64,000 bases of DNA from Dongia_B sp964406155 (GCA_964406155.1 CAYOQR010000025.1:1-64000); one strand, 5' to 3'. Shown: positions 32,561 through 42,571, counted from the first letter of the stretch. Notes: generated from the sequence alone by a model not told the origin. Program-made: numbers and translations.

Positions 32561-34594
32561 ATGCCTGGCAGAGATCCGACGGCGCCGCGTTGCGCCGCAT
32601 TGATCGGTCCCTATCTCAGCGGTAAGACAGCCCTCTTTGAAAGCTTGATGTTCGTCACCAATGCGCTGCCGCGCAAGGGAACGGCGAAGGACGGCAATAC
32701 CCTGGGCGATGCCTCACCCGAGGCACGTCAACGCAAGATGTCCGTCGAACTGAGTGTCGGCGCAACCAGCTTTCTCGATGAAAGCTGGTATTTTATTGAC
32801 TGCCCCGGCTCAGTCGAATTCGCCCAGGACACGCGTAACGCGCTGATGATCGCCGATGTGGCCGTGATCGTGGTCGAACCGCTGGTCGATCGCGCCCTTG
32901 GCCTTGCCGGTACCTTCAAGTTTCTCGACGATCACGCCATTCCACATCTGGTCTTCATCAACAAGGTCGATAGTGCCGCGCATCCGATGCGCGACGTGCT
33001 GGCGGCCCTGCAATCGGTTTCGACCCGGCCGTTGCTCCTGCGACAGGTGCCGATCCGCGAGGCCGGATCGAATGGCGATGTCGTTACCGGCTATGTCGAT
33101 CTGGTCAGCGAGCGCGCCTACCACTATCAGCCGGGCCGGGAATCCGCGTTGATCCAACTGCCGAATACGATCCTGGCGCGGGAGCAGGAGGCACGTGGCA
33201 CACTCTTGGAGCACCTTGCCGATTTCGACGACCATCTGCTGGAGCAGTTGCTGAGCGATGCCCAACCCAGCACGGCGGAAATCTATGGGCAGCTTGCCAA
33301 GGATTTGGCGGAAGACCTGATCGTGCCGGTCCTGCTGGGGGCGGGGGAAAAGGATCACGGTGTTCGCCGCCTGCTGAAGGCTCTTCGGCATGACGTACCG
33401 GGGCCGGCGCAGACTGCCCGCCGCTTGAAGCTGGAAGGCGCCGCCACCTCGGCGGTGGTGTTCAAGACGTTGCATCAGGCCCATACAGGCAAGTTGTCCC
33501 TGGTCCGGGTGATCGGCGGCAAGCTGACCGACGGCATGACGCTGAACGGCCAGCGTGTGGCCGGGCTGCTGCGGCCCAAGGGCAGCAATTTCGAGAAGGT
33601 CGCCCAGGCGGGGTTCGGCGATGTGGTGGCGCTTGGACGCCTGGAGCAGGCGCGGACCGGCGATGTGCTGGTGCCGGATGGCACGCCGCCCATGATCGAT
33701 TGGCCGGCGCCCCTGACGCCGCTCTTTGCCCTGACGATCGGTGTCGAAAACCGCAATGACGAGGTGAAGCTGACGGCGGCGCTCGGCAAGCTGGCGGAAG
33801 AAGATCCGGCCCTGACCTATGGCCATGACGGCGACACCCATGAATTGCTGGTGAACGGGCAGGGCGAGATTCATCTGCAGGTGGCGGCCGAGCGGCTGAA
33901 GAGCCGTTATAACCTGCCGGTCCGGGTCCACCGGCCGCAGGTCAGCTACCGCGAGACGATCCGCCACAAGATCGCACAGCATGCCCGCTTCAAGCGACAA
34001 AGCGGCGGCCATGGCCAGTTTGGCGATGTTCATATCGAGGTCTGGCCGCTGGAACGCGGCCAGGGCTTCCAGTTCGAGGACCGGATCGTCGGCGGCGCCG
34101 TGCCGCGCCAGTTCATCGGTTCGGTCGAGGATGGCGTCAAGGAATACCTGGTGCGGGGGCCCCTCGGCTTCCCGGTCGTCGACGTGGCGGTCGCGCTCTG
34201 CGACGGCCAATATCATTCGGTCGACAGTTCGGACCAGGCTTTCAAGACGGCGGGCCGCATGGCGATGCAGGAAGCCTTGCCGAAATGCGAACCGGTCCTG
34301 CTGGAGCCGATCCATGCGGTGGAAATCTCAACCCCCAGCGATTTCACCTCACGCATCCATGGCCTGATCAGCTCGCGGCGCGGCCAGATCCTGCAATTCA
34401 GCGGCAAGCCCGACTGGCCGGGCTGGGAAGTGGTGGAGGCCTTGATGCCTCAGGCCGAAATCCTCGATCTGGTGATCGAGCTTCGTTCCCTGACCCAGGG
34501 GGTGGGGAGCTTCAACGCCAAATTCGATCATCTGCAGGAGCTGACCGGCCGGCTGGCCGAGAAAGTCATCGAACAAAGACGGGCCGCCCAATAA
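32561..34594 (+). CDS. EF-G-like GTPase paralogue
   Basis: The 677-residue protein has the EF-G domain order. G1 is GPYLSGKT at 16-23, G4 is INKVD near 127, a C-terminal domain IV block (GAVPRQFIGSVEDGVKEYLVRGPLGFPVVDV) and domain V (EALPKCEPVLLEPIHAVEISTPSDFTSRIHGLISSRRGQIL by pattern) follow. G3 reads DCPGS at 80-84 where EF-G has DTPGH, so the catalytic His is a Ser. This is a known EF-G-like paralogue group distinct from FusA, which should be elsewhere in the ribosomal operon. The role is not established; a translation-associated factor with altered GTP hydrolysis is likely. GGAGGATCAT precedes the ATG. Confidence 0.92.
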   Translation: MPGRDPTAPRCAALIGPYLSGKTALFESLMFVTNALPRKGTAKDGNTLGDASPEARQRKMSVELSVGATSFLDESWYFIDCPGSVEFAQDTRNALMIADVAVIVVEPLVDRALGLAGTFKFLDDHAIPHLVFINKVDSAAHPMRDVLAALQSVSTRPLLLRQVPIREAGSNGDVVTGYVDLVSERAYHYQPGRESALIQLPNTILAREQEARGTLLEHLADFDDHLLEQLLSDAQPSTAEIYGQLAKDLAEDLIVPVLLGAGEKDHGVRRLLKALRHDVPGPAQTARRLKLEGAATSAVVFKTLHQAHTGKLSLVRVIGGKLTDGMTLNGQRVAGLLRPKGSNFEKVAQAGFGDVVALGRLEQARTGDVLVPDGTPPMIDWPAPLTPLFALTIGVENRNDEVKLTAALGKLAEEDPALTYGHDGDTHELLVNGQGEIHLQVAAERLKSRYNLPVRVHRPQVSYRETIRHKIAQHARFKRQSGGHGQFGDVHIEVWPLERGQGFQFEDRIVGGAVPRQFIGSVEDGVKEYLVRGPLGFPVVDVAVALCDGQYHSVDSSDQAFKTAGRMAMQEALPKCEPVLLEPIHAVEISTPSDFTSRIHGLISSRRGQILQFSGKPDWPGWEVVEALMPQAEILDLVIELRSLTQGVGSFNAKFDHLQELTGRLAEKVIEQRRAAQ

Positions 34595-34630
34595 GGCGGC
34601 CCTCTCCTTAACATCGATTGATCGAAGCTT

Positions 34631-36430
34631 TTAGGATCTTACCCTGACATAGCTGCCGGGCGCATCGCTGATCACCTTCAGCTTGCCGTCGCCCGGCTTG
34701 CGCGCGGGAACGGTGCCGTCGGCATGGGCGGAGACCCATTTCTGCCAAGCCGGCCACCAGGAGCCGGGCTGGGCCTTGGCGCCGGCGAACCAGTCGTCAG
34801 GGGTCTTCGGCAGGGACTTCGCGTCATTGGTCCAATGGCTGTATTTGTTGGCCGCCGGCGGATTGACGACCCCGGCGATATGGCCGGAAGCGGCGAGGAC
34901 GAATTTCACCGGCCCGCTATAGAGCTGGGTTGCCGCATAGGTCGATTTCCATGGCGCGATGTGATCCTCCTTGGTTGAGAGGATGAAGACCGGCGTCTTG
35001 ATCTTCGTGAGATCGATCGGCACGTCCCGCAGCGTCAGGCCGCCGGGTTTGCAGAGCCGGTTCTCCTGATACATGTTGCGCAGATAGAAGCTGTGCATCG
35101 CCGCCGGCATGCGGGTGGCGTCGGAATTCCAGTAGAGGAGATCGAAGGGGAAGGGTTCCTTGCCCAGCAGATAGTTGTTGATCACGAAGGACCAGATCAG
35201 GTCGTTCGCCCGCAGCATGTTGAAGGTATTGGCCATCTCGGAACCGGCGAGGTAACCCTGCTGGCTCATGCGGGCTTCCAGCGTCGCCAGTTGTTCCTCG
35301 TCGACGAAGACGGCGAGTTCCCCGGCTTCGGTGAAGTCGATCATGGTGGTGAAGAAGGTGGCGCTGGCGATCCGGTCGGCCTGTTTCGCCGCGGCGAGAT
35401 AAGCCAGCGCGCAGGACAGCAAGGTTCCGCCCAGGCAATAGCCGATCGCGTTGACGCTGGTCTCGCCGGTCGCATTTTCGATGGCGCCCAAAGCGGCGAG
35501 GGGGCCTTCGATCATGTAATCGGCAAAGCTCTTCGCTGCCAGCTTCTCATCGGGATTGACCCAGGAGATGACGAAGACGGTGTGGCCCTGTTCGACCAGC
35601 CATTTGATCAGCGAGTTACTCGGCTTCAGGTCGAGGATGTAATATTTATTGATCCAGGGCGGAATGATCAGCAGCGGCCGCTTGGCGACGTCCTTGGTGG
35701 CCGGCTCGTATTGCTGCAACTGAATGAGGTCGTTCTGATAGACGACCTTGCCAGGGGTAACGGCGATGTTGCGGCCGATCTCAAAGGCTTCGAGATCGGT
35801 CATGCGGACCTGCAGCTTGCCCTTGCCGCGTTCAAGATCCTCCAGCAGATGCTGCAGCCCCTTGACCAGATTTTCGCCGCCGCTCTCGGCGGTCGTCCGC
35901 AGGACTTCCGGATTGGTCAGGGCAAAATTGTTGGGCGCCATGGCATCGACGAACTGGCGCGTGTAGAAATCGACCTTCTGCGCCGTCTTGCGGTCGAGCC
36001 CGTCGACATTGGTGACCGTCGATTGCAGCCAGCGCGCAGTCAAGAGATAGGACTGCTTGATGTAGTCGAAGACCTGGTTGTCCTGCCAGGCGGCGTCCTT
36101 GAAGCGACGGTCTTCCGGCGCCGGGCTGATGACGGGACCGACATCGGCGCCCATCATGCGGCGGGCCGTGCTCTGCCACAAATTCATGTAGTCCTGCCAG
36201 AGCGACATCTGCGCCTGGACCAGTTTCTGGGGATCCGCCATCAGGCGGGAGGTCATTTCGATGAAAGCCCGGCCGATATTCAGCGGGTCGGTCTGGCTGC
36301 CGATATCCTCGGCGTTGCGGTTGAGAAATTCACTTACCAGACGTTGTGATTGTTCGGCGATTTTCGCCATCGATTCCGACCATACCGTGGGATCGATCCC
36401 CGTGTTGTCCTGGTTGGATTGCTCAGCCAT
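34631..36430 (-). CDS. phaC: Class I poly(R)-hydroxyalkanoate synthase
   Basis: The 599-residue class I PhaC has a long N-terminal domain (WSESMAKIAEQSQRLVSEFL, DPLNIGRAFIEMTSRLM) and an alpha/beta-hydrolase core. The lipase-like box is GYCLGGTLLS with the catalytic Cys near residue 332. The Asp is in LSTKEDHIAPW and the His in AASGHIAGVVNPPA. It polymerises (R)-3-hydroxyacyl-CoA into storage granules. GGGAGATTTC precedes the ATG. The depolymerised monomer could feed the bdhA product at 48338. Confidence 0.96.
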   Translation of the reverse strand: MAEQSNQDNTGIDPTVWSESMAKIAEQSQRLVSEFLNRNAEDIGSQTDPLNIGRAFIEMTSRLMADPQKLVQAQMSLWQDYMNLWQSTARRMMGADVGPVISPAPEDRRFKDAAWQDNQVFDYIKQSYLLTARWLQSTVTNVDGLDRKTAQKVDFYTRQFVDAMAPNNFALTNPEVLRTTAESGGENLVKGLQHLLEDLERGKGKLQVRMTDLEAFEIGRNIAVTPGKVVYQNDLIQLQQYEPATKDVAKRPLLIIPPWINKYYILDLKPSNSLIKWLVEQGHTVFVISWVNPDEKLAAKSFADYMIEGPLAALGAIENATGETSVNAIGYCLGGTLLSCALAYLAAAKQADRIASATFFTTMIDFTEAGELAVFVDEEQLATLEARMSQQGYLAGSEMANTFNMLRANDLIWSFVINNYLLGKEPFPFDLLYWNSDATRMPAAMHSFYLRNMYQENRLCKPGGLTLRDVPIDLTKIKTPVFILSTKEDHIAPWKSTYAATQLYSGPVKFVLAASGHIAGVVNPPAANKYSHWTNDAKSLPKTPDDWFAGAKAQPGSWWPAWQKWVSAHADGTVPARKPGDGKLKVISDAPGSYVRVRS

Positions 36431-36789
36431 GAAATCTCCCGAAAATGGCTTACATTCAACGCTTTGTGGGCAGTCTAAAATACCAATCGACGCTGCGCTT
36501 TCTCTGCTATAGTACGACCCGCCAGTGGGATTCGACAGCTATATTGCCAGTACCGCACGGTAAATATATAGGTCCTCGGGCAATACTGTCATCTGCTCCG
36601 ATGAAGGGCCAGCCGACAGATTGCTGCCAGACGGGCTCGGGTGACAGATGAGCCGGGGCGGGCCGGACGAACATATCCGCGAGTAGCGGGTGGGGAGTAA
36701 GAGGTACGATGATCGATTATTGTCACGCCAGCGATGGTGAGCAGGATTGCCCTCAACCCGGCTTGAGACGTCGGAATGGCCTTGTTTCG
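36431..36789. other. Divergent intergenic region phaC / OmpA lipoprotein
   Basis: About 360 bases must hold the promoters of both genes. CTATAGTACGA near 36507 resembles a -10 element and AT-rich stretches lie near 36450-36500. No RNA gene was identified. If the downstream protein starts at the upstream ATG (36709, with AAGAGG 4 bases before it), the gap shrinks to about 280 bases. Confidence 0.4.
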
Positions 36790-38049
36790 ATGCGCAGCCT
36801 GCGGCGCTGGGGGATCCTGGCCACCGTCCTGCTGGCGGGCGGCTGCAGTTGGTTCGGCGGTGACGAGCCCGCCTTCCCGCCGACCGCCGGCGGCCCCGAT
36901 ATCTCGACCGTGCCCACCGGCCTTGGCAGCGACACGGCCAACGCCGATTATACCGATCAGCAGCTTGGAGCTCAGACGGATAGCGCGCCGCGCCCCGAGG
37001 CCGCGCCGCCCGCACCCAAGGCCGCCGAAGGCGAGGCCCCGGCCACAACGGGTGAACCGAATGCCAGCGCTCCCGCGGGCAATGCTCCTGCCGGCAATGC
37101 CCCCGCCGCGAACAGCGAGACGACGCCCGCCGCGCCGACCGCCGACACCGGCAAGGATAAGCAGAACAAGGACTATCCCGACATCAACACGGTGCCCATG
37201 GTCCGCCCGACGCCGGAATCCGAAGCGGAGCCGGTGGAGCCGACCAAGCCGCAGCAATCTTCCGATGCGCGACCGGGCCATGCGAGTGAATACATGGCCG
37301 ACGAACTGGCCGCCGCTGGCAGTGTCGATGCGCCGATGATCACGACGGCCGCTGGCGGCCGGACCGTGGAAGACGCGGCGCCGTCTTGCGACGAAGCGAC
37401 TGCCGCGCCGCTCAACCTCGCCCAGCCGACGGCTGTGACCCAGCCGGTCGAGAGCGAGCAGAGCGATGTCATGTTCTCGAAGCCGGTCCTGCCGCCCTAT
37501 ACCAGCTATGACCAGATGCAGAAGCAGGCGCAGTCGCAGGCCCAAAGCCTTTATCGGTCGCCTTATGTGATGCCCGTCGCCGCCGGTTCGCCGTCGACTG
37601 CGTTGGGACAGTCGTCCGCGGGACAAGCCTTTGGGGGACAAGCCTCCAGCCCCTCGCTTTACGGCAATGAGCCGACCGAGGTCCAGGCCAATGGCCAGCC
37701 GGTCGGTCTGGTCTATTTCAGCGACGGTTCGGTCAAGCTGTCGGCCGAGGACAGCCGCGTACTGCAGCAGATCGCGAAATTGCAGCAGACCTATGGCGGC
37801 GTGATCCGCGTGGTCGGCCATGCCAGCTCGCGCACCGAGAACATGCCGCTTGATCGTCACTTCAAGGTCAATGCCGATGTTTCCCAGGCGCGGGCCAATG
37901 CCGTTGCCAAGTATCTCACGCGCCTCGGTATCGATCCGGATTACTTGCAGGTGGCCGGGGCCAGCGACAGCCGGCCGATTTATCCCGAATTCATGCCGGC
38001 CGGCGAAGCGGCCAATCGGCGTGCGGAAATTTATCTCAGCAGCTACTGA
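36790..38049 (+). CDS. OmpA-family lipoprotein
   Basis: From the ATG at 36790 this is a 419-residue lipoprotein: MRSLRRWGILATVLLAGGC with the lipobox Cys at residue 19. A long Pro/Ala-rich disordered linker with APAGN repeats follows, then a C-terminal OmpA-like domain (LVYFSDGSVKLSAEDSRVL, IRVVGHASSRTENMPLDRHFKVNADVSQARANAVAKYL by pattern, ending ANRRAEIYLSSY) that should bind peptidoglycan. A start at 36709 has a better ribosome binding site but would put 27 odd residues before the signal peptide. The hom gene follows after 50 bases. Confidence 0.88.
   Translation: MRSLRRWGILATVLLAGGCSWFGGDEPAFPPTAGGPDISTVPTGLGSDTANADYTDQQLGAQTDSAPRPEAAPPAPKAAEGEAPATTGEPNASAPAGNAPAGNAPAANSETTPAAPTADTGKDKQNKDYPDINTVPMVRPTPESEAEPVEPTKPQQSSDARPGHASEYMADELAAAGSVDAPMITTAAGGRTVEDAAPSCDEATAAPLNLAQPTAVTQPVESEQSDVMFSKPVLPPYTSYDQMQKQAQSQAQSLYRSPYVMPVAAGSPSTALGQSSAGQAFGGQASSPSLYGNEPTEVQANGQPVGLVYFSDGSVKLSAEDSRVLQQIAKLQQTYGGVIRVVGHASSRTENMPLDRHFKVNADVSQARANAVAKYLTRLGIDPDYLQVAGASDSRPIYPEFMPAGEAANRRAEIYLSSY
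37069..37113 (+). repeat. APAGN pentapeptide repeat in the lipoprotein linker
   Basis: Three 15-base units start at 37069, 37084 and 37099 and code APAGN, APAGN and APAAN. Unlike the repeats at gene ends, this one lies in a low-complexity linker, where slippage is expected. Confidence 0.6.
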
Positions 38050-38099
38050 CGGATTATGACTCAGATTATTACCGCGACGGCGGTCGCTTGGGAGCGGCC

Positions 38100-39446
38100 A
38101 TGACCGCTGATCTTTCCTCGTCCTCATTCAGGGCGTCCACATCCAAGACTGCGGGCGGCCCGCTGCGGGTCGGCATCGCCGGTCTCGGCACGGTTGGCGC
38201 CGGTGTCGTCAAATTGCTGGCAGAGAACCGCGACGTCCTGCGGCTGCATTGCCCGCGCCCGATCGAGGTGGTGGCGGTGTCGGCCCGCGACCGCAAGAAG
38301 GATCGCGGCCTCGACCTGACCGGTATCGACTGGTGCGACGATGCCCTGGCGCTGGCCAGCCATCCGAAGGTCGATGTCGTCGTCGAACTGATCGGCGGTT
38401 CGGAAGGGACGGCTAAAGCGCTCGTGGAAGCCGCGATCGCCAACGGCAAGCATGTCGTTACCGCCAACAAGGCGCTGCTCGCCCATCACGGCACGGCCCT
38501 GGCCCTGGCGGCCGAGCGGGCGGGCCTCGGCCTTGCCTATGAGGCGGCGGTGGCCGGCGGCATTCCGGTGATCAAGGCGATGCGCGAAGGCCTTGCCGCC
38601 AACCGCATCGAGCAGGTCTATGGCATCCTCAACGGTACCTGCAATTACATCCTGACCCAGATGCGCGAGACCGGCCGTGAATTTGGCGAGGTGCTGGCCG
38701 AGGCTCAGGCGCTGGGCTATGCGGAAGCCGATCCCAGTTTCGATGTCGATGGCATCGACGCCGCGCATAAGCTCTCGATCCTCACCAGCGTCGCCTTTGG
38801 CTGCGCGGTGGATTTCGCCGGTGTGCGGGTCAGCGGTATCCGCAATGTCTCGGCCATGGATATCTCTTATGCCGAAGAGCTCGGCTACCGGGTCAAGCTG
38901 CTGGGTCTCAGCCGCCTGACGGAACACGGTGTCGAGCAGCGGGTGCATGCCTGCATGGTGCCCCAGGCCAGCGTCATCGCCAAGGTGGACGGGGTGTTCA
39001 ACGCCGTCGTCACCACCGGCAATTTCGTCGGCCAGAATGTGGCGATCGGCCGGGGCGCGGGCGAGGGGCCGACGGCCTCCGCCGTGGTCGGCGACCTGAT
39101 GGATATCGCCCGAGACCGTATCTTGCCGGCTTTCTCGGCCCCGGCCGAAAGCCTGCGCCAGTTGCCCTCGGCACCGGTCGGCCGGCGTGTCGGCGCCTTC
39201 TATCTGCGCCTGATGGTGGTCGATAAGCCTGGCGTCGTCGCCGATATCGCCGCCACCATGCGCGATGAGAACGTCTCGCTGGAGGCGATGATCCAGCGGG
39301 CCCGCCAGCCGGGCGGTCCGGTGCCGATCGTGTTGACCACCCATGAAACCACCGAGGCGGCGATCGCCCGCGTGATGGTGCGCCTGGATCAATTGCAGTC
39401 GATCTTCGAGCCGGTCCATGTGATGCCGATCGAGATGCTGTCGTAA
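38100..39446 (+). CDS. hom: Homoserine dehydrogenase
   Basis: The 448-residue enzyme makes homoserine from aspartate semialdehyde with NAD(P)H, on the way to threonine and methionine. It has the Rossmann motif GIAGLGTVGAGVVKLL, TANKALLAHHG, AGGIPVIKAMREGLAANRI, GILNGTCNYILTQM and the substrate block ADPSFDVDGIDAAHKL. A C-terminal ACT domain (VVDKPGVVADIAATMRDENVSLEAMIQR) suggests feedback control, probably by threonine. The ATG at 38100 has GGAGCGGCC before it; a TTG four codons upstream is less likely. glpX follows after about 70 bases. Confidence 0.97.
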   Translation: MTADLSSSSFRASTSKTAGGPLRVGIAGLGTVGAGVVKLLAENRDVLRLHCPRPIEVVAVSARDRKKDRGLDLTGIDWCDDALALASHPKVDVVVELIGGSEGTAKALVEAAIANGKHVVTANKALLAHHGTALALAAERAGLGLAYEAAVAGGIPVIKAMREGLAANRIEQVYGILNGTCNYILTQMRETGREFGEVLAEAQALGYAEADPSFDVDGIDAAHKLSILTSVAFGCAVDFAGVRVSGIRNVSAMDISYAEELGYRVKLLGLSRLTEHGVEQRVHACMVPQASVIAKVDGVFNAVVTTGNFVGQNVAIGRGAGEGPTASAVVGDLMDIARDRILPAFSAPAESLRQLPSAPVGRRVGAFYLRLMVVDKPGVVADIAATMRDENVSLEAMIQRARQPGGPVPIVLTTHETTEAAIARVMVRLDQLQSIFEPVHVMPIEMLS

Positions 39447-39519
39447 CAACAAAACGTGACGTGCAATGGGATGCCTCGGCCTGTAAGGCTCGAGGCTCCG
39501 GTACGGGGAGTAAGGAAAG

Positions 39520-40479
39520 ATGGATCGTAATCTGGCATTGGAAGCAGTGCGTGTCACTGAAGCGGCGGCCTTGTCGGCCTCGCGGCTGATGGGACGGGGC
39601 GATGAGAAGGCGGCGGACCAGGCGGCGGTCGATGCCATGCGCCGGGCGCTGAACGACCTCTCCATCGACGGCACCGTGGTGATCGGCGAAGGTGAGCGCG
39701 ACGAAGCGCCGATGCTCTATATCGGCGAGAAGGTCGGCGCGGGCGGCCCGAAGATCGATATCGCGCTTGACCCGCTGGAAGGCACGACGATCTGCGCCAA
39801 GGGCGCGTCCAACGCGCTCGCCGTCATCGCCATGGCGGAGGCCGGCAATTTCCTCAATGCGCCCGACGTCTATATGGACAAGATCGCCGTCGGTCCGGGC
39901 CTGCCGGAAGGTGTGGTCGATCTCGACAATACGCCGGAACAGAATCTGAAGAATCTCGCCCAGGCGAAGAAAATGGAAATCAGCGACGTCGTCGCCTGCA
40001 TCCTCGATCGCCCGCGTCATGCCGAGCTGATCGCCAAGGTGCGAGCGGCGGGTGCCCGCATCATGCTGATCTCCGATGGCGACGTCAGCGGCGTGATCGC
40101 CACCGCGACGGCGACCAGCGGCGTCGATATCTATCTCGGCAGCGGCGGCGCGCCGGAAGGCGTCCTGGCGGCGGCGGCCTTGCGCTGCATCGGCGGCCAG
40201 ATGCAGGGACGTCTGCTGTTCCGTAATGACGACGAGCGGGGCCGTGCCCATCGCTGGGGCATCACCGATCTCAACCGCAAATACAGCATGACCGACCTCG
40301 CCAAGGGCGATGTCATGTTCGCGGCGACCGGCGTCACCGACGGCGCCATGCTGCGCGGTGTGCGCCGTTCGGCCGGCATGGCCACCACGCATTCACTGGT
40401 GATGCGCTCGAAGAGCGGCACCGTGCGTTATGTCGAGGCGCAGCACAACTGGAAGATCAAGCGCTCGCTCGACGTCTGA
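39520..40479 (+). CDS. glpX: Class II fructose-1,6-bisphosphatase
   Basis: The 319-residue GlpX enzyme hydrolyses fructose 1,6-bisphosphate (possibly also sedoheptulose bisphosphate) in gluconeogenesis. Family blocks: DRNLALEAVRVTEAAALSASRLMGRGDEKAADQAAVDAMR by pattern, VVIGEGERDEAPML, the metal-site block ALDPLEGTTICAKG, and VYLGSGGAPEG-like DIYLGSGGAPEGVLAAAAL. GGGAGTAAGGAAAG before the ATG is a strong ribosome binding site. Placement between hom and recJ is a common alphaproteobacterial order. Confidence 0.97.
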   Translation: MDRNLALEAVRVTEAAALSASRLMGRGDEKAADQAAVDAMRRALNDLSIDGTVVIGEGERDEAPMLYIGEKVGAGGPKIDIALDPLEGTTICAKGASNALAVIAMAEAGNFLNAPDVYMDKIAVGPGLPEGVVDLDNTPEQNLKNLAQAKKMEISDVVACILDRPRHAELIAKVRAAGARIMLISDGDVSGVIATATATSGVDIYLGSGGAPEGVLAAAALRCIGGQMQGRLLFRNDDERGRAHRWGITDLNRKYSMTDLAKGDVMFAATGVTDGAMLRGVRRSAGMATTHSLVMRSKSGTVRYVEAQHNWKIKRSLDV

Positions 40480-40498
40480 CCGCTCGATACCTGAATAG

Positions 40499-42325
40499 AT
40501 GAGCGGAGAAGCCTTTCTCGGGGTCGCGCGGTCGGCGACGGGCCGGCTCTGGCGGCTGCGCGTGCCCTCAGGTGAGGGCGCAGCAGGTGGCGGCGAGGTG
40601 GACCGTCAGGGCCTCGCCATTTCCCAGCGCCTGCAACTGCCGGAACTGGTCGGCCGCCTGTTGGCGGCACGTGGCCAGACCGTCGAGACGGCTGAGGGCT
40701 TTCTCAATCCGCGTCTTCGCGACCTGCTGCCGGATCCCTCGCGCCTGCGCGACATGGACCGGGCGGTGGAACGCATCATCGCGGCCATCGAGCAGGGCGA
40801 GAAGATCGCCATCTTCGGCGATTACGATGTCGATGGCGCCACCTCAGCAGCTTTGCTGATGCGCTTCCTGCGCGCGATCGGCGTGCCGCCGGTCCGGCTC
40901 TATGTGCCTGACCGGATGAGCGAGGGCTATGGGCCGAACGGGCCCGCCATGCATCGCTTGCGCTCGGAAGGGGTCAATCTCGTCATCACGGTCGATTGCG
41001 GTATCACCGCTTTCGCGCCGCTGGAGGAGGCGGCCTCGGTCGGCCTTTCCGTGGTCGTGGTCGACCACCATGTGGCGGAACCCGCCTTGCCGGTGGCCGC
41101 CGCCGTGATCAATCCCAACCGCCTGGATGAAGAACCGGGCCACGGCCATCTGGCCGCCGTGGGCGTTGCCTTCCTGCTGGTGGTGGCGCTCAACCGGGCA
41201 CTCCGGCAGCGCGGCTGGTACAAGGCGAACCGTGTCGAGCCGGACCTCATGCAATGGCTGGATCTCGTGGCGCTCGGCACCGTCTGCGATGTCGTGCCGC
41301 TGACCGGTCTTAATCGCGCGTTGGTGGCCCAGGGTCTCAAAGTGATGGGGCAGCGCCGCAATATCGGCCTCAATGCGCTGAGCGACGTGGCCGGCGTGAC
41401 GGAGCGCCCCGGCACCTATCATGCGGGCTTCCTGCTGGGGCCGCGCGTCAATGCCGGCGGGCGGGTCGGGGCCTCGGATCTCGGGGCCAATCTGCTGAGC
41501 GGTGACGATCCGGTGCTGGCCGGCGAGCTGGCACGTCGCCTGGACGAGCTGAATGCCGAGCGCCGCGCCATCGAGGCGGAGGTGCTGGCCCAGGCCATCG
41601 AGGCAGCGGAGAAACAGGCGGCGGCAAATCCGCATCTTATTTTCGTCGCGGCCGAGGGCTGGCATGCCGGCGTCATCGGCATCGTTGCCGGCCGCCTCAA
41701 AGAACGCTATCAGCGTCCGGCCTGCGTTGTCGCGCTCGACGAGAACGGCCAGGGCATGGTCACCGGCAAGGGCTCCGGTCGCTCGGTCGCCGGCCTGCAT
41801 CTCGGCAATGCGGTGATCGCCGCGCGCGAAGCCGGTATCATCGCCCGAGGCGGCGGCCATGCCATGGCGGCAGGCTTCGAGGTCGCCGGCGACCGGATCG
41901 CGGAACTTGCGGATTTCATCTCGGCGCGTTTCGTCTCCGATCTCGACGGCAGCCCGCTGGTGCCGGTGATGCCGTTGGATGGTGCCGTGCAGCCCCGGGC
42001 GGCGACGCCCGGCTTCGTCACCATGCTGGAACAGATCGGCCCCTTCGGCAGCGGCAATCCCGAGCCGCGTTTCGCCATTCCCGATGCCCGGATCGCCTTC
42101 GCCGATATCGTCGGCACCGGCCATGTCCGCTGCCAGATCCAGGGCAGCGACGGCACCCGCATGAAGGCGATCGCCTTCCGGGTGGCGGAGGAACCGCTGG
42201 GCCGCCTGCTGCTGCAATCGCGCGGCACCAGCCTGCATCTTGCCGGCACCCTGCGCATCGACCGCTGGCAGGGCCGGGAAGAGGTGCAGTTGCTGATCGA
42301 CGACGCCGCCCCGGCCGGGCAGTAA
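40499..42325 (+). CDS. recJ: Single-strand-specific exonuclease RecJ
   Basis: The 608-residue RecJ degrades single-stranded DNA 5'-3' in recombination and mismatch repair. DHH-family motifs are present: IFGDYDVDGATSAALLMRFL, VITVDCGITAF, VVVVDHHVAEP, and DHHA1-domain blocks GWHAGVIGIVAGRLKERYQRP and GSGRSVAGLHLGNAV, with GGGHAMAAGF. Length is normal. It lies 19 bases after glpX and is probably co-transcribed with it. Confidence 0.97.
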   Translation: MSGEAFLGVARSATGRLWRLRVPSGEGAAGGGEVDRQGLAISQRLQLPELVGRLLAARGQTVETAEGFLNPRLRDLLPDPSRLRDMDRAVERIIAAIEQGEKIAIFGDYDVDGATSAALLMRFLRAIGVPPVRLYVPDRMSEGYGPNGPAMHRLRSEGVNLVITVDCGITAFAPLEEAASVGLSVVVVDHHVAEPALPVAAAVINPNRLDEEPGHGHLAAVGVAFLLVVALNRALRQRGWYKANRVEPDLMQWLDLVALGTVCDVVPLTGLNRALVAQGLKVMGQRRNIGLNALSDVAGVTERPGTYHAGFLLGPRVNAGGRVGASDLGANLLSGDDPVLAGELARRLDELNAERRAIEAEVLAQAIEAAEKQAAANPHLIFVAAEGWHAGVIGIVAGRLKERYQRPACVVALDENGQGMVTGKGSGRSVAGLHLGNAVIAAREAGIIARGGGHAMAAGFEVAGDRIAELADFISARFVSDLDGSPLVPVMPLDGAVQPRAATPGFVTMLEQIGPFGSGNPEPRFAIPDARIAFADIVGTGHVRCQIQGSDGTRMKAIAFRVAEEPLGRLLLQSRGTSLHLAGTLRIDRWQGREEVQLLIDDAAPAGQ

Positions 42326-42542
42326 GTCCCGGCAAATCGCCCGTCGCTTCTCCTGACGACCCCTCGGCCATTCTCCCTGGCCTCACATGGCTCATGCCCA
42401 AAAGGGCTGCAGGACAGGCCTAATCGGTAAGGTCGGGCGCGACCGGCCGCGCCGAGAAGGCCGGCAAATCAGCCGCTTACCCAAGCTTTTTCGTGCCCTT
42501 CAGATATTGCATGAGAAAGATCGCCGAATCAGCGTTTTAGGG

Positions 42543-42571
42543 TTGCTTTTGCCCCGGCCACCGGTTACATA
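42543..42571 (+). promoter_or_regulatory. Promoter of tRNA-Glu
   Basis: TTGCTT at 42543-42548 and TACATA at 42566-42571 are separated by 17 bases. Transcription would begin near 42579, about 35 bases before the tRNA. The rest of 42326-42542 shows nothing recognisable. Confidence 0.55.

Noticed and set aside
32810..34315. 501-codon open frame on the minus strand
   Set aside because: It lies wholly antisense to the EF-G-like gene, has no family similarity that I can see, and results from high-GC codon bias.
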